In this document: one piece after another, positions 1 through 6,378 of the stretch | Numbering within the stretch: position 1 is the stretch's first letter | How the letters are laid out: each line of letters starts with the position of its first letter | Origin: Prevotella sp. CAG:924 | Lineage (GTDB): Bacteria; Bacteroidota; Bacteroidia; Bacteroidales; Bacteroidaceae | NCBI GenBank assembly: GCA_000431975.1 | Contig: HF988466.1 | Location: 1-19,368, forward strand | Reading direction: 5' to 3' | DNA length: 19,368 nucleotides | Program-made: the position numbers and the translations under genes | The notes under the pieces: generated by a model | What the model saw: the letters and a program-made list of their open reading frames with translations, nothing else | The model's database searches: none | Told to the model about the DNA's origin: nothing

Positions 1-4
1 ACTA

Positions 5-12
5 TAAATTTG
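5..12 (+). promoter_or_regulatory. Candidate -7 promoter element for the NigD-like gene
   Basis: TAAATTTG matches the Bacteroidales -7 consensus TAnnTTTG. A start point a few bases downstream would give a leader of about 135 nt before the ATG at 154. The matching -33 element would lie outside the window, so only half of the promoter can be judged. Confidence 0.35.
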
Positions 13-153
13 CACTTGCTGCTTGAATTCGCCTAATATGAAACAGCGGATCTACGCTTAATAATGATTAAAAACTTCAGTACTTGACGCAAGACAGGTA
101 TACAAAAAGTATTTAATCAACAGAAAACATCAATCCCAAATAACAGAAAGATT

Positions 154-888
154 ATGAACATGCGAAAATTATTGCTTAGAAGTATTGCAGTAATGGTATC
201 TGCTTTTGCGCTGACCTCTTGCGACAGCGACGATACCTACTATTATTATGTCCCCTATCAGGCCAACGCCATCGTCACTGTGAAGACCGCCGAGAACGGT
301 GACTGGTATATGCAGCTGGACGACAGCACAACGCTCTATGCCACCAATATCCATCAGGCACCATACAACAAGGAAGTGAGAGCTCTGGTGAGCTGCTATG
401 AGACAGGCGGAGACGCCAACGGATATTCGAAAGCCGTATTCGTCAACCAGATAGACAGCTTCCTTACCAAGCCGGCAGTCACCTGTCCCACCGGTGACAT
501 AGACAAGATCTACGGCAACGATCCGATAGAGATCGTGAAAAGCTGGATGACTGTGGCCGAAGACGGCTACCTGACACTTAGAGTGCGCACCTTGTGGGGA
601 GCCAACGGAAAGCCACACTACATCAACTTGCTGACGGGCCTGAATCCCGACAATCCTTATGAAGTAGAACTACGCCAGAACGCCTATGGGGACACACAGG
701 GACATTGGGGCGATGCACTCGTAGCATTCAAACTGAACAACCTGCCTCTCTCAGGCAAGACTACCATCACGGTGAAATATCAGTCGTTCAGCGGCGAGAA
801 GAAAGTTGACTTCACGTTTAACCGCGGCAGCATCGCTTCCGAAAGTGCGGCGACTGAGCCTGCCCCGTATTCAGAAAGACTCAAGTAG
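154..888 (+). CDS. NigD-like outer-membrane-associated lipoprotein
   Basis: This 244-residue protein has a lipoprotein signal peptide ending in LTSC, with the lipid-anchored cysteine at residue 23. DSDD follows directly, an acidic stretch typical of surface-exported Bacteroidales lipoproteins, and then a tyrosine run (YYYY). A short signal, CDxDD, Tyr-rich start and two beta-rich halves fit the NigD-like family, first described as a protein encoded with nigericin/bacteriocin-associated genes in Prevotella and now known as a common Bacteroidales lipoprotein of unknown role. The predicted site is the outer membrane. A second ATG lies at 160; the first is used because both give a workable signal peptide. 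It is alone on its strand, over 1 kb from the next intact gene and oriented away from the PUL, so nothing ties it to glycan use. The family assignment is from recollection of its pattern, not from a search. Confidence 0.75.
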   Translation: MNMRKLLLRSIAVMVSAFALTSCDSDDTYYYYVPYQANAIVTVKTAENGDWYMQLDDSTTLYATNIHQAPYNKEVRALVSCYETGGDANGYSKAVFVNQIDSFLTKPAVTCPTGDIDKIYGNDPIEIVKSWMTVAEDGYLTLRVRTLWGANGKPHYINLLTGLNPDNPYEVELRQNAYGDTQGHWGDALVAFKLNNLPLSGKTTITVKYQSFSGEKKVDFTFNRGSIASESAATEPAPYSERLK

Positions 889-1060
889 CCACTTGCACGT
901 AGAGCATTGCCTATCTACCCACATCCCTACAGAGTCATTCCCGCTTTCTTCCGGAAAGCTTGTGCATGCCAGGACATCGTCGTTGTGCGGTAACGTGTGC
1001 ATTAGATGGCTAAGTACCTGTGAAAAATGAGGCAGAGTGCGTGGATAATGACTTGGTCGC

Positions 1061-1116
1061 TTTGCTTTTCCATAGAAAAATTGATTATTTTGCTTTCAAT
1101 TCTATGGAAAAGCAAA
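1061..1116. repeat. Perfect 17-bp inverted repeat, 22-nt spacer
   Basis: The left arm TTTGCTTTTCCATAGAA (1061-1077) is exactly complementary to the right arm TTCTATGGAAAAGCAAA (1100-1116). A further TTGA/TCAA pairing inside (1081-1084 with 1096-1099) extends the stem past a three-base bulge. Neither side has a clear U-rich tail, so it is a poor intrinsic terminator. Fragments of the arm recur at 1199-1218 (AAAGCAAAA, then TTTCCATAG). It may be an insertion-sequence end, a small non-autonomous element or a protein-binding palindrome. Confidence 0.75.
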
Positions 1117-1218
1117 ATTCATAAAATAACGTCGTACATCTAATTTGTGTGCAACATTATTTGTTTTTCCTTAACCGATTGATCTTCAATAGATTAATAA
1201 AGCAAAAGTTTCCATAGG

Positions 1219-1254
1219 ATGACGCAAATGTGATTTTTACTAACTTTGCGTCAT
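1219..1254. repeat. 10-bp perfect inverted repeat, 16-nt spacer
   Basis: ATGACGCAAA (1219-1228) pairs exactly with TTTGCGTCAT (1245-1254). The right arm overlaps TAACTTTG (1241-1248), which fits the -7 promoter consensus, but no good -33 element lies at the right distance. No intact gene follows. It could be a relic regulatory site of the degraded element downstream. Confidence 0.5.
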
Positions 1255-1350
1255 GTTTGTACGTAAAAAAGCAATCAATCAGATGCTATCTTTGTAGTTG
1301 TCGTGGACAAAAACTGAGGTAGGTTCAAACAGATACAGAACTTTGGAACT

Positions 1351-1664
1351 GTGTTCTCTTCGGAGGAGACTGACGCATCGTATACAAAGGCATGCAACAG
1401 GAATATCACTATGGCGACCAGCCTTCCATTTCACGGAAAAACGTATGAGGCACATGTTTGCATCTGCTTCGTCGTTCTCAAGACCTATAAAGAACAGAAA
1501 CGCCTACTGAGAAGATTCAACATAACCATGAGCACTAACAGATCTTGAAAATAGCCGAGACCTTTATTATATATGCCAAATGGTTCTACAATGAGGCAAA
1601 CTTTGTTCTTGACTGATGAGCAACGATATCGGTAAAGCCACTTTTTGATGCCATAACTTTTAGG
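1351..1664 (+). pseudogene. Remnant of a DDE transposase C-terminus (IS4/IS1634-like), several frameshifts
   Basis: Reading across frames gives a continuous transposase-like C-terminus. RPAFHFTEKR comes first (1415-1444). After a one-base shift near 1444 comes EAHVCICFVVLKTYKE (about 1447-1494), then FNITMSTN. After another shift near 1534 comes ILKIAET (about 1535-1555). MPNGSTMRQTLFLTDEQR follows in another frame (about 1573-1626), and VKPLFDAITF in yet another (about 1632-1661). The run RPxFHFTExRIEAHxCICFV followed by LTDEQ and KPLFDA is the pattern I recall from the ends of IS1634-type transposases in Bacteroidales. At least four frameshifts make the gene dead. The N-terminal and catalytic regions are not visible, and no matching terminal inverted repeats were found on the right. 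The family name is from memory. Confidence 0.7.
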
Positions 1665-1890
1665 GTGACTCATCGCCAAAGTCAGAAACATTTTTCTACT
1701 TTTATCGGACAGCCGTCATATTTTATCTGTCTGCTTAGGCCTTGCCTATTCTATTATCTGTACCGCAATACCATCATATAAGCGGTCGGGCACAGTAATC
1801 ATGGCAGTGCGGACATATTCCGAGCTCTTCTGACTATTGCTCCGGAGAATATTCCGGACCGCCTGAATATATAGCCTGCTTCAGCAGACG
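1665..1890. other. Intergenic stretch without a recognisable gene
   Basis: No coding frame is supported here. TCCGGA occurs twice around a six-base loop (1841-1858), and a short CTGCT/AGCAG hairpin (1874-1890) abuts the stop of the DUF1893 gene. In - strand RNA the second one reads GUCUGCUGAAGCAGGC followed by UAUAUAUUC, which would be at best a weak terminator. Confidence 0.4.
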
Positions 1891-2235
1891 TCAATCATTT
1901 TCCTGCAGCCGTTCCCATATATCGAGAAACTTGTTATGATCCACTTTGTGATCGTAACTCACCTTAATACCTGTATCTGTGAGCAAATCATAAGCTTGCT
2001 GAGACATATATTCTGCCCACACTTCCACTACACCGCCTTTTTTCATCATCTGGGCGGCAGAGCGTCCCACAGCTTTCACAGCCAGCTTTGCACCAAGGAG
2101 CAACTCCGGCTGTTCCTGCATGATATTATACAAATGACGCACGCCTCGTCCCTCAAAGGTAGTGATGTTTCCCTCATGAAGCACTACAAGCTGACAATTC
2201 TCTTCCTGCAACGTATTTATAAGTTCTTGCATCAT
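1891..2235 (-). CDS. DUF1893 domain protein
   Basis: A 114-residue soluble protein with no signal peptide, so cytoplasmic. The family pattern is visible: a short N-terminal strand with NCQLVV, RGVRHLYNI, then GAKLAVKAVGRSAAQMMKKGG and the VWAEYMSQQAYDLL segment, ending in GIKVSYDHKV. This matches DUF1893 proteins, whose solved member from Thermotoga has a cytidine-deaminase-like fold; as I recall, no clear enzymatic role is known. Length is normal for a stand-alone member. C14 is the only cysteine, and the C-terminus (KFLDIWERL) lacks the Cys-Pro motif I remember at the end of many homologues, so a metal-dependent deaminase activity should not be assumed. Two adjacent ATGs (2235, 2232) open the frame. 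It has its own promoter upstream and lies beyond the PUL terminator, so it is probably independent of the PUL. Confidence 0.75.
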   Translation of the reverse strand: MMQELINTLQEENCQLVVLHEGNITTFEGRGVRHLYNIMQEQPELLLGAKLAVKAVGRSAAQMMKKGGVVEVWAEYMSQQAYDLLTDTGIKVSYDHKVDHNKFLDIWERLQEND

Positions 2236-2362
2236 GGCTTTTAGTTTTTAATAAGGACGAACCAACCTCTTCACAAGGCGTCCCTGTGCACTGCCATCCA
2301 TGGCAGCCGGTTGTCGACCGTCCGGGTGTATAACGGGAATGCCCGTACAATCATAAACTATC
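2236..2362 (-). other. Leader of the DUF1893 gene with three small hairpins
   Basis: If transcription starts just after the -7 element at 2369-2376, the leader is about 125 nt. In order from the promoter it could form ACGGG/CCCGT (2333-2346, four-base loop), CGGT/ACCG (2308-2320) and CTGCCA/TGGCAG (2291-2306, four-base loop). No known riboswitch class was recognised. The small stems may be chance, but three in close series is notable. Confidence 0.35.
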
Positions 2363-2368
2363 TATGGG

Positions 2369-2403
2369 CAAATATAGTAATTCTATCTGATACGTGTGTC
2401 AAA
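2369..2403 (-). promoter_or_regulatory. Candidate promoter of the DUF1893 gene
   Basis: On the - strand TTTG (2403-2400) is followed after 23 nt by TATATTTG (2376-2369), which matches the -7 consensus TAnnTTTG. The spacer is slightly longer than the usual 19-21 nt. It sits directly past the PUL terminator, as expected for a separate transcription unit. Confidence 0.55.
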
Positions 2404-2410
2404 GAAATCG

Positions 2411-2471
2411 AAAAAATATATAAAAAGCCATCGCGGCCGCCTGCTTGCCTCTGCAGCAGACGACCGCGATG
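2411..2471 (-). terminator. Intrinsic terminator of the PUL operon
   Basis: CATCGCGG (2429-2436) pairs with CCGCGATG (2464-2471). After a symmetric 4x4 internal loop, CTGCT (2441-2445) pairs with AGCAG (2455-2459). In - strand RNA the stem is followed by CUUUUUAUAUAUUUUUU (2411-2427). Hairpin plus U-rich tail makes this a convincing Rho-independent terminator, about 120 nt past the stop of the GH51 gene. Confidence 0.85.
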
Positions 2472-2590
2472 AAAGAATTTACGTAAACCTAACTATCTTG
2501 ATTACCAAAATAACAGATTTTCACTCTCTATCCTCTTTCCCATCAGCCATCTAAAACATCCGTAGGTAATAGGAGAAAGAGATTTGAGGA

Positions 2591-4588
2591 CTATTGTCTA
2601 TAGACAACAAAGGAGTTGGCCGGAACAGTGACGGTGAGCACAGACCCCTGGGCCTGTACCTTCGACTCTACAGGCACTACAGTCATAGGATGCTCCAAAG
2701 AATTGGTAGCCTTCAGATCATCACTGTGAAGCGTTAAGGCAGTAAACTCCCCAAGTTTCTTAGCACCCTGGAACGAGATGCTGAGCTGCTGCGGACGATC
2801 ACTCACATTGGCTACCTTTACGATATATCCATTCTTCGTCTTGTCATAGACCGCACTGGCATACAGTGAATTATGGCCTTCTACAGGCTTACCGTCCTCT
2901 GTAAGCTGCAGCACGTGAGTACCCTTGTTGGTACTGTAGAGCATCTGCACATACCAGTTCACCGAGCGCACGCTCTTAAGATTGTCAAACCAGATGAGAT
3001 CGGGACGCCACTGCCATCCTTCCACATGAGCGAAGAGAGGCGCATAAGTAGCCTGATAAACGACATCCGCATTGCGCTCCAGTCCTGTCATGAAAGCTGC
3101 CTCGCAGAGAGCAGCCTCAAAATTGTTCTTTGCCACAGTAGGCTGATCGTCCACACCTTTCACATGACAAGCGTACTCACCGGCAAACACCTTCGGACCT
3201 GTACGGGGATAATCATCGTAACGGCCGGCCTGAGAAAGGAACCATTTAGGATCCATATAGTAATGCTCATCCACCAGATCGGTACCGAGACGACGCATCT
3301 CTTTCCAACCATAGTCGAAATTGTCACCCGAAGCTGACGGACCGGAAGAGCCACAAATCTTGATATCGGGATACTTAGCACGGATCTGACGGATAAACTT
3401 CTCCAGGCGCTCGGGATAAAGCTTACCCCACTGCTCATTTCCAATACCTATCTCCTTAAGATGGAAAGGAGCGGGATGACCCATACGGGCACGCAGGCTG
3501 CCCCAGGTGGTAGTCGTGTCACCATTGGCAAACTCGATGAGGTCGAGCGCATCGTCGATATACGGCTGCAGGTCGTCAACAGCCACATGGGCATTGGGAT
3601 CATCATCCTTATTCTGGAACTGGCAAGACAGGCCTACGCTCAGCACAGGCAGAGGAGTGGCTCCAATCTTCTCGGAGAGAAGGAAAAACTCATAGAAGCC
3701 CAGGCCATAACTCTGATAATAGTTGGGGAAAAGACGGTAAGGGAACGTGTCGCGCCACCGGTTCTCATTGAGAGGACGGTTTTCTGCCGGACCGACCGTA
3801 TTCTTCCACTGGTAACGGGTAGTGAGATTCGTTCCCTCGACAATACATCCGCCGGGAAAACGGAACACACCGGGATGAAGATCTTCAAGATCCTTCACGA
3901 GATCGGCACGCAGGCCATGCCAGTTGTCGGCAGGCATCAGCGAGATATGATCGAGATCGACAGCCTCATCTCCCTCAAGGAATACACGCATGAATCCCTT
4001 GTCTACTGTCACCTTCGAAGTGAGCGTAGCCGTATATTTCCGCCAGCGGTTAGCCTTTACACTGATCGTCTGCGCATCGATAATGTTATCGTCAGGACCG
4101 ATAATCTCTACGCGGATCTTGGCTTCCTTGCCATTGAGCAGATGCAGACGTCCCCATACGGAGAAATCATACTTCATACCCTTCTTCAATCCCATGCCGA
4201 AATATCCACGGTTCTCCAGTCCGGTGCGTTTCTCTGCATGCCCGGCACTCTCAAGCACAACATAATGGGGACAACGGGGGAAAGCAGGGTCTTTCTCGCC
4301 CACTGCGACATTACCGAATGTCGACCAGCCCATGAGGTTCTGAGGATATTCAAACGAACGGTTCTCTACCAACTCGGCATAAAGGCCACCATCAGCTCCA
4401 AAATTGATGTCCTCAAAAAAGATACCATACATCGTTGGTTGGATGGCAGCTCCGGGATGGGTGTTGACCGTCAGCTGACGGATGGAAGCAGCGGGTGATG
4501 ACGGGCGGGAAGCCGATGCAACGGCTGGCATGGCCAGCAAGGCAAGGGCCAATAGGCCACGTGCAGGTGTGAGAAGTGATTTTTTCAT
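2591..4588 (-). CDS. GH51 alpha-L-arabinofuranosidase, secreted
   Basis: The 665-residue enzyme should release terminal alpha-L-arabinofuranose from arabinose-substituted glycans. The start is placed at the ATG at 4588 because MKKSLLTPARG begins a proper type I signal peptide (likely cleavage after ASA, residue 26); the ATG 48 bases upstream would put a charged, non-hydrophobic stretch before it. Next come the GH51 opening YGIFFEDINF (54-63), a beta-rich insert resembling a CBM4/9-type module (about 95-215), FRFPGGC (near 241-247), the acid/base glutamate E385 in GNEQWG and the nucleophile E471 in AGEYACH, then a C-terminal beta domain. Length and layout resemble the plant/fungal-type GH51 with an N-terminal carbohydrate-binding-like module. 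No lipobox is present, so it is expected in the periplasm. It is the last gene of the operon, 183 bp after the preceding stop, with hairpins and a possible extra promoter in that gap. Confidence 0.92.
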   Translation of the reverse strand: MKKSLLTPARGLLALALLAMPAVASASRPSSPAASIRQLTVNTHPGAAIQPTMYGIFFEDINFGADGGLYAELVENRSFEYPQNLMGWSTFGNVAVGEKDPAFPRCPHYVVLESAGHAEKRTGLENRGYFGMGLKKGMKYDFSVWGRLHLLNGKEAKIRVEIIGPDDNIIDAQTISVKANRWRKYTATLTSKVTVDKGFMRVFLEGDEAVDLDHISLMPADNWHGLRADLVKDLEDLHPGVFRFPGGCIVEGTNLTTRYQWKNTVGPAENRPLNENRWRDTFPYRLFPNYYQSYGLGFYEFFLLSEKIGATPLPVLSVGLSCQFQNKDDDPNAHVAVDDLQPYIDDALDLIEFANGDTTTTWGSLRARMGHPAPFHLKEIGIGNEQWGKLYPERLEKFIRQIRAKYPDIKICGSSGPSASGDNFDYGWKEMRRLGTDLVDEHYYMDPKWFLSQAGRYDDYPRTGPKVFAGEYACHVKGVDDQPTVAKNNFEAALCEAAFMTGLERNADVVYQATYAPLFAHVEGWQWRPDLIWFDNLKSVRSVNWYVQMLYSTNKGTHVLQLTEDGKPVEGHNSLYASAVYDKTKNGYIVKVANVSDRPQQLSISFQGAKKLGEFTALTLHSDDLKATNSLEHPMTVVPVESKVQAQGSVLTVTVPANSFVVYRQ

Positions 4589-4621
4589 ATACTTTTGTTT
4601 GGGTTTGTTTTTAGATTTGCC

Positions 4622-4689
4622 GTCTGTGAATGACACAGACTGATAGAATTAGTACCCGTAAGGAGCAGGAAATCCTGACTTACGGGTAC
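4622..4689 (-). other. Tandem hairpins in the GH30-GH51 gap
   Basis: The first hairpin has an 11-bp perfect stem, GTACCCGTAAG (4652-4662) with CTTACGGGTAC (4679-4689), with an inner CAGG/CCTG stem. The second pairs GTCTGTG (4622-4628) with CACAGAC (4634-4640). Both lie 5' of the GH51 start on the transcript. Neither has a U-run after it on the - strand, so mRNA processing, stabilisation or translation control is more likely than termination. Confidence 0.6.
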
Positions 4690-4696
4690 AAAAGTA
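4689..4696 (-). promoter_or_regulatory. Possible internal promoter before the GH51 gene
   Basis: TACTTTTG on the - strand fits TAnnTTTG. The nearest TTTG upstream (4726-4723) is 26 nt away, longer than usual. If used, transcripts would start at or inside the 11-bp hairpin, about 95 nt before the GH51 ATG. Confidence 0.3.
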
Positions 4697-4771
4697 TATA
4701 ATTTCTTTCTATTTAGGGAGGTCAAAACGCTCAAAGTGGTGGAATTTTATACTGTTCTCCATACGAGAGCG

Positions 4772-6367
4772 TCATTCTGCCGTAAAAGTGACAATACTTC
4801 TTCCGGGTATTTCCACATTTTTACCTGTGCGTACAGTGCCCACCGGTGTGATGTGCTCGTCATTGTTGTCAGAAGTACGGTACATCTTCCATCGCTTCAC
4901 ATCCAGCCCCTTCTTCCCGGCGCCTTTCAGGATCAGCTTCATATTCTTTGCTTTCTGTGCATAGTTGATAGCCACAACAACCAACTGTCCATCGGCATTT
5001 CGATAAGCTGAGACCATCAGTCCGGTAGGATCAGTCGCCGCATCACAATAATTAAGGTGTTTATCGCCCGTCTGGCGCAACCGTTCGGCTGTAACGGTAT
5101 TGAGCCGTACAGCTCCGGGACGTACAAAACGGCTGTAATTGCCGAGAGCCCAGAGCAGTTTGCTGCTGCGTACAGCCCCTTCGCTTCCGTCATCACCGCC
5201 ATATTCGCGGAGCAGTCCGTCTTTATAATCAGCACCGGCAGCACGCCACCACTGCCACGACCGGGCATTGGCATAGACCAGATCATGATGGATCATACGG
5301 GCCACATAGAGTGCTGTCTTCATGGTGAAGTCATAACCGCCACCACCACCGATCTCAGTGTCATTGCCCATGATGCACACCTCCGACTGCCACAGATCCA
5401 CGTTGCGGGGACGGAGTATCGAATAAACGCGATGGCGGATCGACCGCATGCTGTCAACAGGCGTATTGGTCCAATAGCTGTGTGAGCAGAGCAGACGAGC
5501 CACATTGGATAAGTTTCCAACATAAGTATCTGTACTGTCGGGTGTAAAGAAATGCTGCAGATGGAAGCCACGCTCAGCTCCACTCTCATGTTCCTCATAC
5601 AAGCAACGGTAGTCATAAGCCTCTGGAATAGTGATGACCGTAGAGAGATGGCGGTCCGTGAGTGCACGACTGAGCGGTCTCACCAGACGGGCTATCTCAC
5701 GGTCGGTGGCCGGAGTGCCTTCCTGCTTGGGCCCCAGCCAGTTCCACGAGCCGTCGGGCTCATTGACAGGACTCACATAATCGATCGTCACACCATCATG
5801 ACGACCGATACTGTCGATCGCCGCAGCGATATACGCAGCCTGAGCCTCATAGCAGTCTGGACGCAGATTAAAGGTGCCGCCACGTCCCGTATTGGTAGCC
5901 CATCCGTTTTGCGTGAAGTAGACAGCCGGCGAGTTGAGGAAAGCCACGAAATGAGGTACGCCCCGTTCTTTGGCCAACTGCAGGAACCGCCGTTGTCCCT
6001 TCTGTCGTGACCAGTCCCACGTGCCATCCTTCCGCATCAGACACTCCGTACGTGTGAGCAGATTGATATTAGAAGAATCGCCCTGCTCGCTACTTCCCGC
6101 TCCCAGATTGAAACGCCAGATCGACAAGCCGATACCCAAAGGCTGACCCTTGGCATCGTCTTTCAGAGAAAAGAGCCAGTCGGCCGTTTGCTGTTGAATA
6201 CTGTCACTCCACAAGCCGATACGGTTCATCGACCAAGCATCACTGGCTCCAAAGCCATCAATAGTCTGTTCGGGCTGGTCAAGGAGCAGCGTAAACGACT
6301 GGGCTCTTGCCCCCACGGATACAGACCCGAGAGCAAGAGCCAGAAGAAATGTTTTTGATAATATCAT
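4772..6367 (-). CDS. GH30-family glycoside hydrolase, secreted (periplasmic)
   Basis: This 531-residue protein starts with a type I signal peptide (MILSKTFLLALALG, cleavage likely after residue 22 or 23) and has no lipobox. The catalytic (beta/alpha)8 barrel begins with IDGFGASDAW (36-45). It carries GIGLSIWRFNLGAG, NSPAVYFTQNG, the acid/base E203 in VNEPDGSW and the nucleophile E329 in LWQSEVC, then ends in a small beta domain after LWALGNYSRFVRPG. This is the COG5520/GH30 pattern, with normal length. GH30 includes xylanases, beta-xylosidases, beta-1,6-glucanases, beta-1,6-galactanases and fucosidases acting by a retaining mechanism; the subfamily could not be assigned by eye. The next gene upstream, also GH30, ends 11 bp before it, so the two are co-transcribed paralogues. 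Its soluble form suggests it acts on oligosaccharides already imported by SusC/D. Confidence 0.88.
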   Translation of the reverse strand: MILSKTFLLALALGSVSVGARAQSFTLLLDQPEQTIDGFGASDAWSMNRIGLWSDSIQQQTADWLFSLKDDAKGQPLGIGLSIWRFNLGAGSSEQGDSSNINLLTRTECLMRKDGTWDWSRQKGQRRFLQLAKERGVPHFVAFLNSPAVYFTQNGWATNTGRGGTFNLRPDCYEAQAAYIAAAIDSIGRHDGVTIDYVSPVNEPDGSWNWLGPKQEGTPATDREIARLVRPLSRALTDRHLSTVITIPEAYDYRCLYEEHESGAERGFHLQHFFTPDSTDTYVGNLSNVARLLCSHSYWTNTPVDSMRSIRHRVYSILRPRNVDLWQSEVCIMGNDTEIGGGGGYDFTMKTALYVARMIHHDLVYANARSWQWWRAAGADYKDGLLREYGGDDGSEGAVRSSKLLWALGNYSRFVRPGAVRLNTVTAERLRQTGDKHLNYCDAATDPTGLMVSAYRNADGQLVVVAINYAQKAKNMKLILKGAGKKGLDVKRWKMYRTSDNNDEHITPVGTVRTGKNVEIPGRSIVTFTAE

Positions 6368-6378
6368 TTTAATAGCTG

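Larger units (their letters stand above)
889..1350. other. Non-coding stretch with inverted repeats
   Basis: No convincing gene is visible here. Open frames such as 806-1030 (+) overlap the end of the NigD-like gene and resemble nothing. The stretch holds two clear inverted repeats, listed separately, and becomes AT-rich from about 1040. Together with the broken transposase to the right, it looks like a decayed insertion site, which is inference. Confidence 0.6.

Noticed and set aside
943..959. GCTTTC/GAAAGC hairpin as terminator of the NigD-like gene
   Set aside because: The stem is only 6 bp and no U-rich tail follows.
806..1030. 74-codon + frame overlapping the end of the NigD-like gene
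   Set aside because: It starts inside the NigD-like gene, and its translation has no recognisable feature or leader.
1287..1294. TATCTTTG as a promoter for the region after 1295
   Set aside because: The -7 element is perfect, but the nearest TTTG (1256-1259) is 27 nt upstream, too far, and only a dead transposase follows. It may be a relic.
1485..1691. 68-codon - strand frame
   Set aside because: It runs antisense through the transposase remnant and shows no family pattern.
3461..4498. Long open frame (345 codons) on the + strand, antisense to the GH51 gene
   Set aside because: It lies wholly inside a clear GH51 coding sequence with both catalytic motifs. Its own translation resembles no family and has no plausible domain or signal; it is a shadow of codon bias.
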